From contig DJVR01000029.1 in NCBI GenBank assembly GCA_002441285.1, positions 1 to 13,820 on the forward strand: DNA of 13,820 nucleotides, in the 5' to 3' direction. Both the position numbers and the translations under genes were made by a program. Under the pieces are notes generated by a model. The model did not search any database and was not told where the DNA came from. It was given only the letters and a program-made list of their open reading frames with translations. Positions 1 to 7,000 of this stretch are shown in pieces (positions within the stretch are counted from its first letter, which is position 1; every line of letters begins with the position of its first letter). The DNA is from Candidatus Atribacteria bacterium UBA6251. GTDB taxonomy: Bacteria > Atribacterota > Phoenicimicrobiia > Phoenicimicrobiales > Phoenicimicrobiaceae.

Positions 1-295
1 ATTGTTTTTAAGAGTTCACTTTTAATTCTTAAATAACAAATAAAAGGTATCTTCTTGATTTTTTTTAATAAAAATGATAAAGTATTTATTTACGAACAAT
101 ATAATTTCCCTTTTTTATTTATTAATTTTTATATCTTTTTAGTGAGTTATTTACTAATTTTATATTTTGAAAAAATCAATTAAATTATTCGTAATTAATC
201 AAATAAAGATTATTCCTGCTTCACTTTCCAAAAGATTAATTCTATTAACCATATAAATAAAAAAATATAATTTAAATCTTAAGTAAGGTTGGTGT
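1..295. other. AT-rich leader upstream of rpoB, no gene seen
   Basis: All forward frames hit stops quickly: the frame open at base 1 closes at 34-36, and it does not resemble the C-terminus of L7/L12, the usual upstream neighbour. The stretch is nearly all A and T. It has two exact TATAAT hexamers (100-105 and 266-271), neither with a convincing -35 box at the right distance. An A/T-only inverted repeat lies at 7-16 and 24-33. The stretch probably holds the 5' leader and possibly a promoter of rpoB, but in DNA this AT-rich such matches are expected by chance. Confidence 0.6.
55..83 (+). promoter_or_regulatory. weak candidate sigma-70 promoter upstream of rpoB
   Basis: TTGATT at 55-60 and TAAAGT at 78-83 are separated by 17 bases, and a TGA at 75-77 gives an extended -10 element. 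Each hexamer matches four of six consensus positions. Transcription would start about 210 bases before rpoB, leaving a long AT-rich leader. The match is suggestive only, because the surrounding sequence is extremely AT-rich. Confidence 0.25.
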
Positions 296-3200
296 TTGGC
301 GATGAATAAAGAAGAAGTAATCCGAATTAGAGATTATTCCAAAATACCAGAATTGTGCCCAATTCCAAATTTATTAGATATTCAAAAGAAATCTTTTGAG
401 GAATTTTTGCAAAGATCTGTCCCTCCAGAACAGAGAAAACCTCAAGGATTACAAGAAATATTTCTTAATATATTCCCTATCCAAGATTTTACCGGGAATT
501 ATATTTTAGAATTTAAAAGTTACTCTATTGGTGAATGTAAGGACACTTCTTATGGGTGTTGGGAAAAAGGGATTACCTATTCCGCACCTTTAGAAGTAAA
601 GATTAATCTAATTAATAAAAAGACTGGAGAAATAAAAGAACAGGATGTTTTTATGGGTGATTTACCCATGATGACTGAAAATGGTAGTTTTATAATTAAT
701 GGTGCGGAAAGGGTAGTAGTTAATCAGCTAATCAGATCTCCGGGAATATATTTCGATGGAGAGGGAAGTGAAGGCGGAAATGGACTATATAAATTTAAGA
801 TTATTCCTAATCGAGGTTCCTGGTTGGAATTCGGTTTTGATTCCTCCAATATGATTTATGTACGGATAGATAAACGGAGAAAGATTCCTGCTACTACCCT
901 ATTAAGAGCTTTGGGTTTTGAAACCGATGGAGAAATAATGAATCTTTTCGATCAGGAAGAGATCGTGAAAAGTACTTTAGAGAAAGACAATACTACCAAC
1001 CAAAGGGAAGCATTAATGGAAATTTTTCGAAGATTAAGACCAAGCGAGCCTCCCACCGAAAGTAATACCAGACAATTAATTCAAAGATTACTTTTTGATC
1101 CACGTAGATATGACTTGGCTAAAGTGGGTAGATATAAGATTAATAGAAAATTAGATCTAAGGGAAAGAGTTTTAGATAAAGTGGCTGCAGAGGATATCAT
1201 AAATCCCCTGAATAAGGAAGTAATTGTAAAGGCAGAAGAAAAGATTACCCAGAAATTGATTGGTAAGATAATAGAAGCGGGAGTAGAAAAAGTAAGAATT
1301 TTAAATCAGGATAATGAAGCAGTAACTGTATTTTGCGAAAAAGATGAATCAATATTATCTATCAGAGATCACGATGATGATGAAATTAATGAAAAGATGA
1401 TTGGTTTAACTATTTTAGAAGATATTATAGATTCAAAAACTGGGGGAATTATCTGTGTTAAAAATAATACTATAACTAGAGAACAGTTGATGAAGATAAA
1501 GAGTTTGAGAGATAGGATCAAGGTTAAAAAAGGATCAGCTTTAACTACTGAAGATATTATCGGTTCATTAAGATATTTGGTGAATCTTTATCGCGGAATA
1601 GGTTTTCTAGATGATATAGATCATTTGGGTAATCGAAGAGTTAAAACTATAGGAGAATTATTGCAGGATCAGTTTTATATCGGATTAAGTAGAATGGAGA
1701 GAGTAATTAGAGAGAGAATGACTATTCAACCAGATATTTCGGCTATGACTCCTCAAGGGTTAATTAATGCTCGTCCTTTATTGGCGACTATTAGACAGTT
1801 TTTTGGAAGTAGTCAACTTTCTCAATTTATGGATCAGACTAATCCTTTATCAGAGATTACCCATAAAAGGAGACTTTCTGCTTTAGGACCAGGTGGATTG
1901 ACCAGAGAGAGGGCTGGATTTGAGGTTAGGGATGTGCACCATACTCATTACGGACGGATTTGTCCAATTGAAACTCCTGAAGGTCCTAATATAGGATTAA
2001 TTGGCTCATTATGTATCTATGCTCAGGTTAATGAATTAGGATTTATTGAGACTCCTTATTTTAAAGTAGTTGATGGCAGAATTACCGATGAAATAGTTTA
2101 TCTTTCTGCTGATCAAGAAGATGAATTTAAAATAGCACAGATTAATATATCTACCTATGACCAGAAGACCAAACTTTTACCCAAGAAAGTAATCTGCCGG
2201 TATCGTGGTAATATTTTGGAAGCTCCAGCTGAGGAAATAGATTTTATTGATGTATCTCCCAAGCAGATTACCAGCATCTCAGCTAGCTTGATACCCTTTC
2301 TTGAACATAATGATGCCAATAGAGCTCTAATGGGTACGAACATGCAAAGGCAATCTGTTCCTTTGATCAAAACTGAAGTACCTTTAGTGGGTACAGGAAT
2401 GGAGCATAAAGTTGCGGTTGATTCAGGAGCAGTTGTAGTAGCCGAAGAAGAAGGAATAGTTACTAAAGTTGATGCAAATAAAATAGTGATTGAAAATAAA
2501 GATAAGCTCAAGAAAGAATATATTTTAAAGAAATTTATCCGCTCTAATCAGGGCACCTGCATAAATCAAATCCCCTTAGTAAAAGAAGGAATGCAAATTA
2601 AAAAAGGGGAAGTAATCGCTGATGGTCCTTTAACTTCTCAGGGGAACCTTGCCCTGGGGAGAAATGTTTTAGTAGCATATATGCCCTGGCATGGTTATAA
2701 TTTTGAGGATGCTATCTTAATTAGTAATAGATTGGTAAGGGAAGATGTTTTTACTTCTATTCACATTAGTGAACATGAATGTGAAGCTAGAGATACTAAA
2801 CTTGGTCCTGAGGAGATAACTTGTGATATTCCTAATGTTGGAGAAAGCAGTTTAGCAAATTTAGATGAAAAAGGAATTATTAGAATCGGGGCTGAAGTGG
2901 ATTCCGGAGATATATTGGTAGGTAAAGTTACTCCCAAAGGGGAAACTGATTTAGGTCCAGAGGAAAGATTATTGAGGGCTATATTTGGAGAAAAGGCAAG
3001 AGAAGTAAGAGATACTTCTTTAAGGGTCCCCCACGGAGAAAAAGGAAAAGTAATTGGAGTAAAAATCTTTTCTCGAGAAAATAATGATGAATTACCACCA
3101 GGTGTTAATCAATTAGTACGTGTCTTTATTGCTCAAACTCGGAAAATTTCTGAGGGTGATAAAATTTCTGGAAGACATGGGAATAAAGGAGTTATTGCTA

Positions 3201-3913
3201 AAATTTTACCCGAATGTGATATGCCTTTCCTAGCAGACGGTACTCCAGTAGATATTGTTTTAAATCCTTTAGGTGTTCCTTCTCGTATGAATGTGGGTCA
3301 AATTCTGGAGATTCATTTAGGATGGGTAGCAAAAATTTTGGGTTTAAGAATGATTACACCTACCTTTAATGGAGCAACTGAAAAAGAAATCGAAAACGCC
3401 TTAATAGAAGCAGGTCTCCCTGGCGATGGTAAAGCTTTACTATTTGATGGAAGAACCGGAAGACCTTTTGATCAAGGGGTGACTGTAGGTTATACTTATA
3501 TTTTAAAACTGATTCACTTAGTAGATGATAAAATTCATGCTCGTTCCACTGGACCATATTCTTTGGTTACCCAACAGCCTTTAGGAGGAAAAGCTCAATT
3601 TGGTGGGCAAAGATTTGGAGAAATGGAAGTATGGGCTTTAGAAGGGTATGGAGCTGCATATAATCTTCAGGAACTTTTAACCATAAAATCAGATGATGTT
3701 TCAGGAAGAATCAAAACTTATGAAGCATTAGTAAAAGGTGAAGAAATACCAGTTCCAGGCATACCAGAGTCTTTTAAAGTTTTAGTTAAAGAATTACGTA
3801 GCCTGGCTTTAAATATAAAAGTTTTGGATGAAGAGGGCAAAGTAGTAGAGATCAAAGAAGATGTTGATATAAAAGAAGAACCAGGAAGTAATTTTATTCG
3901 AGAGGTCGGTTAA
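296..3913 (+). CDS. rpoB: DNA-directed RNA polymerase subunit beta
   Basis: Beta subunit of RNA polymerase, forming one side of the active-site cleft with beta'. Its 1205 residues are close to Gram-positive sizes and shorter than E. coli (1342), so the E. coli lineage insertions are absent. The rifampicin pocket runs from FFGSSQLSQFMDQ (502-514), with D513, H523 and S528 matching E. coli D516, H526 and S531, so the site looks drug-sensitive. NFED (802-805) and the GRHGNKG region (K956, K964) supply the conserved acidic and NTP/RNA-contacting lysine residues. Two beta-beta' modules lie at about 293-335 and 369-411. The start is ambiguous: TTG 296 is 7 bases after AAGG (285-288), while ATG 302 is 7 bases after GGTG (291-294) and would give 1203 residues. 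rpoC follows after 112 bases without a terminator. Confidence 0.98.
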   Translation: MAMNKEEVIRIRDYSKIPELCPIPNLLDIQKKSFEEFLQRSVPPEQRKPQGLQEIFLNIFPIQDFTGNYILEFKSYSIGECKDTSYGCWEKGITYSAPLEVKINLINKKTGEIKEQDVFMGDLPMMTENGSFIINGAERVVVNQLIRSPGIYFDGEGSEGGNGLYKFKIIPNRGSWLEFGFDSSNMIYVRIDKRRKIPATTLLRALGFETDGEIMNLFDQEEIVKSTLEKDNTTNQREALMEIFRRLRPSEPPTESNTRQLIQRLLFDPRRYDLAKVGRYKINRKLDLRERVLDKVAAEDIINPLNKEVIVKAEEKITQKLIGKIIEAGVEKVRILNQDNEAVTVFCEKDESILSIRDHDDDEINEKMIGLTILEDIIDSKTGGIICVKNNTITREQLMKIKSLRDRIKVKKGSALTTEDIIGSLRYLVNLYRGIGFLDDIDHLGNRRVKTIGELLQDQFYIGLSRMERVIRERMTIQPDISAMTPQGLINARPLLATIRQFFGSSQLSQFMDQTNPLSEITHKRRLSALGPGGLTRERAGFEVRDVHHTHYGRICPIETPEGPNIGLIGSLCIYAQVNELGFIETPYFKVVDGRITDEIVYLSADQEDEFKIAQINISTYDQKTKLLPKKVICRYRGNILEAPAEEIDFIDVSPKQITSISASLIPFLEHNDANRALMGTNMQRQSVPLIKTEVPLVGTGMEHKVAVDSGAVVVAEEEGIVTKVDANKIVIENKDKLKKEYILKKFIRSNQGTCINQIPLVKEGMQIKKGEVIADGPLTSQGNLALGRNVLVAYMPWHGYNFEDAILISNRLVREDVFTSIHISEHECEARDTKLGPEEITCDIPNVGESSLANLDEKGIIRIGAEVDSGDILVGKVTPKGETDLGPEERLLRAIFGEKAREVRDTSLRVPHGEKGKVIGVKIFSRENNDELPPGVNQLVRVFIAQTRKISEGDKISGRHGNKGVIAKILPECDMPFLADGTPVDIVLNPLGVPSRMNVGQILEIHLGWVAKILGLRMITPTFNGATEKEIENALIEAGLPGDGKALLFDGRTGRPFDQGVTVGYTYILKLIHLVDDKIHARSTGPYSLVTQQPLGGKAQFGGQRFGEMEVWALEGYGAAYNLQELLTIKSDDVSGRIKTYEALVKGEEIPVPGIPESFKVLVKELRSLALNIKVLDEEGKVVEIKEDVDIKEEPGSNFIREVG
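1172..1528 (+). repeat. two beta-beta' modules in RpoB (coding repeat)
   Basis: Residues 293-335 and 369-411 of RpoB share the pattern EDI(I)-(D/N)-x-x-(T)-x-x-(I/V), then an isoleucine six residues on, then a short helix-like stretch. The cores VAAEDIINPLNKEVIV and IGLTILEDIIDSKTGGIIC line up without gaps with RpoC 952-970. The family term as I recall it is the beta-beta' module (BBM), known from both large RNA polymerase subunits. E. coli beta lacks this segment; from memory Gram-positive beta carries at least one. The repeat is recognisable at protein level; I did not see it at DNA level. Confidence 0.6.
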
Positions 3914-4010
3914 CCTATTAAATTAGGTTTAGCATGATAAATATTTTAAAAAAAGATTAAAAAATAATTTTTAATTTAAGAAATAATCACTATTTACTAA
4001 CCACTATTAA

Positions 4011-4017
4011 GGGGAGG
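4011..4017 (+). promoter_or_regulatory. strong ribosome binding site fixing the rpoC TTG start
   Basis: GGGGAGG lies 8 bases before TTG 4026. It is the best Shine-Dalgarno match near the gene, and the encoded N-terminus fits the family, so the non-ATG start is well supported. Confidence 0.85.
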
Positions 4018-4025
4018 TAAGAGTT

Positions 4026-7000
4026 TTGGAAAATTCAGGGAATTTTAATTCAATTAAAATATGTTTAGCTTCTCCCGAGGAGATTAAAAATTGGTCTTAT
4101 GGTGAAGTAAAAAAACCAGAAACCATTAACTATCGAACTTTAAAACCAGAAAAAGATGGTCTTTTTTGTGAGAAGATATTTGGACCAGTAAAAGATTGGG
4201 AATGTAGTTGCGGGAAGTATAAAAGAATAAGATATAAAGGAGTAGTTTGCGATCGATGTGGGGTAGAAGTTACTAAATCAATCGCTAGGAGAGAGAGAAT
4301 GGGTCATATTGAATTAGCTACTCCAGTATCTCATATTTGGTATTTTAAGGCTATTCCCAGCCCATTATCTTTAATTTTAGATATTTCTCCTCGTAATTTA
4401 GAAAAAATACTTTACTTTGCTCCGGAACGACGAAGAGAACAACTATATGAAGTAATAGAAGCTGGTGAGTCTGGTCTAGAACAGGGAGATTTAATTTTAG
4501 AAGCAGAATATCAGATTCATAAGCAATATAATGAAAAATTTATAGCTGAACCTGTTTATCAGATGAATAGAAATAAAAGCTTTCCCTACAAGGTAGGTAA
4601 CATAATTGATGAAAAAGAAGATCAAAAGTTACAGGAAAAATATGGAAAATTATTTTATCAGAAAGAAGCAGTCTGGTCTGAAGAAAGAAGCGAAAATTTT
4701 GAAGAAAATAATCTAGAAGAAAAAAAGGAAGAATTAGAGCAGAAAGATCCAGTCTCTCCTAACAAAGAATATAAGATTACCAAGATATTAGGTCTGATTT
4801 CTTTTAATGTTTTGAATAAATTAGAAGAAAAAGAAAATACTTCCTTCCATGCCAAAGTAGCCACTCAGAGCATCGAAGAATCTTGCTATATGGTAATAAA
4901 TCCGGGAAATACTCCCTATAAAAAAGGTGAAATTATTTTAGAGATAGAGAAAAATCTTTTAGAACATTACGAACCCGAATTTAAAGCCAGGATTGGAGCA
5001 GAAGCTATTAAAGCATTGTTGAGAGAAATAAATTTGGATAAATTAGCCTTGGAGCTTAGAGAAGAATTAAAGAAATCCAGTGGTCAGAAAATGAAAAAGA
5101 TTATTAAACGTTTACAAATGGTGGAAGCTTTTCGGGCTTCAAACTGTAAACCTGAGTGGATGATTCTGGATATACTTCCAGTTATTCCACCTGACTTAAG
5201 ACCGATGGTGCAGTTAGAAGGTGGTCGTTTTGCTACTTCTGATCTCAATGATTTATATCGTAGAGTAATCAATAGAAATAATCGATTAAAAAGATTATTA
5301 GAATTAAGTGCACCTGAGATTATTATTAAAAATGAAAAACGTATGCTTCAGGAGGCAGTAGACGCTCTTATTGATAACGGAAGAAGAGGGAGAGCAGTTC
5401 TTGGAGCAGGTAATAGACCTTTAAAATCTTTAAGTGATATGTTGAAAGGTAAAAAGGGGAGATTTAGACAGAATCTTTTAGGAAAGAGAGTAGATTATTC
5501 TGGAAGATCGGTAATTGTAGTTGGTCCAAATTTAAAATTCCATCAATGTGGATTACCTAAAAAAATGGCTTTAGAACTATTTAAACCCTATGTTATGCGA
5601 GAATTAGTTAGTAGAGATTTAGCCCATAATATTAAAACTGCTAAAAAAATTGTAGAAAAAGAAAAACCAGAAGTCTGGTCAATCTTAAAAGAAATTGCTG
5701 AGGAACATCCAGTATTATTGAATAGAGCGCCCACTTTGCACAGATTAGGAATTCAAGCTTTTAAACCAATTTTAGTAGAAGGGAACGCAATCCAGATTCA
5801 TCCCCTGGTTTGCGCTGCTTTTAATGCAGATTTTGATGGAGATCAAATGGCTGTGCATGTTCCCCTATCGGCTGAAGCTCAAGCTGAAGCAGAAATAATT
5901 ATGTTATCCTCCAATAATATTCTTTCTCCGGCAAACGGATTACCTATTGCCTTACCTAGCCAGGATATTATTTTAGGATGTTATTATCTAACTATGAGTG
6001 AAAGTGGAAGAAAAGGTGAAAATAAAGTTTTTGCAAATCCCGATGAATTAATTAGAGCTTATGATGAAGGTTTGGTTGATCTACACAGTAAGGTAAAATG
6101 CCGAGTAAAAAATAAATTAGAGTATACCACAGTGGGAAGAGTAATCTTTAATGAGGTTTTGCCTCAAGATATAGAATTTATGAACTTAACTATCAGTAAG
6201 AAATCACTAGAAAAGATTATCTCTTTAATTTATCGCAAATATGGCAATGAAGTTACTGTAAAAACTTTAGATAAGATTAAAACCTTAGGTTTTGATTTTG
6301 CTACTTCCTCTGGAATTTCCATTGCTATTGAAGATTTGGAAATTCCCTCAGAAAAGAGCAAGATATTGGAAAAAGCTGAGAAAGAAGTGGATAAGATTAA
6401 TGAACAATATAATTATGGGTTAATCATGGAGGAGGAAAAAGAGCAGAAGATTATTAATGCTTGGACTAAAGCTTCCAATGATGTGGTAGATGCTATTTTA
6501 AGGAATTTAAGTAAATTTAATCCTCTTTATATTATGGCCGATTCTGGAGCACGTGGAAGCAAAAGGCAGATTGGACAATTAGCCGGAATGAGAGGTTTAA
6601 TGGCAGATCCTTCTGGCAAAATTATTGAATTTCCTATTAAATCCAATTTTAGGGATGGTTTATCTGTTTTAGAATACTTTATTTCTACTCATGGAGCACG
6701 TAAGGGGTTAGCAGATACCGCCTTGAGAACCTCAAAATCTGGATATCTAACCAGGAGATTGGTAGATGTAGCGCAGGATGTAATTGTAAGAGAAATGGAT
6801 TGTGGTACTAATGATGGAATTATTATTCGTGCTTTTCAGGAAGACGGGGATGTAATTGAAACTTTAGCGGAAAGATTGGTAGGGAGAATAGTCCAGGAAG
6901 ACGTGGTTGATCCTGTAACCGGAAAAGTGTTAGTTGCAATAGGAGAAGAAATTAATGAAGAGATGGCTAAAAAGATTTCTGATGCAGGAATAAAAGAAGT

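Noticed and set aside
7..33. Inverted repeat TTTAAGAGTT / AATTCTTAAA as a terminator of an upstream gene
   Set aside because: The stem is nearly all A-T with one G-T pair and no T-run directly after it.
167..195. TTGAAA with CGTAAT 17 bases downstream as an rpoB promoter
   Set aside because: The -10 lacks the important first T and second A; weaker than the candidate at 55-83.
2155..2511. 118-codon minus-strand open frame inside rpoB
   Set aside because: It lies wholly within conserved rpoB coding sequence, has no ribosome binding site logic or recognisable protein, and is a shadow of the real frame.
3912..3929. Small hairpin AACCTA / TAGGTT just after the rpoB stop
   Set aside because: The stem has only six pairs with two G-C and no T-run, so it does not look like a terminator or attenuator.
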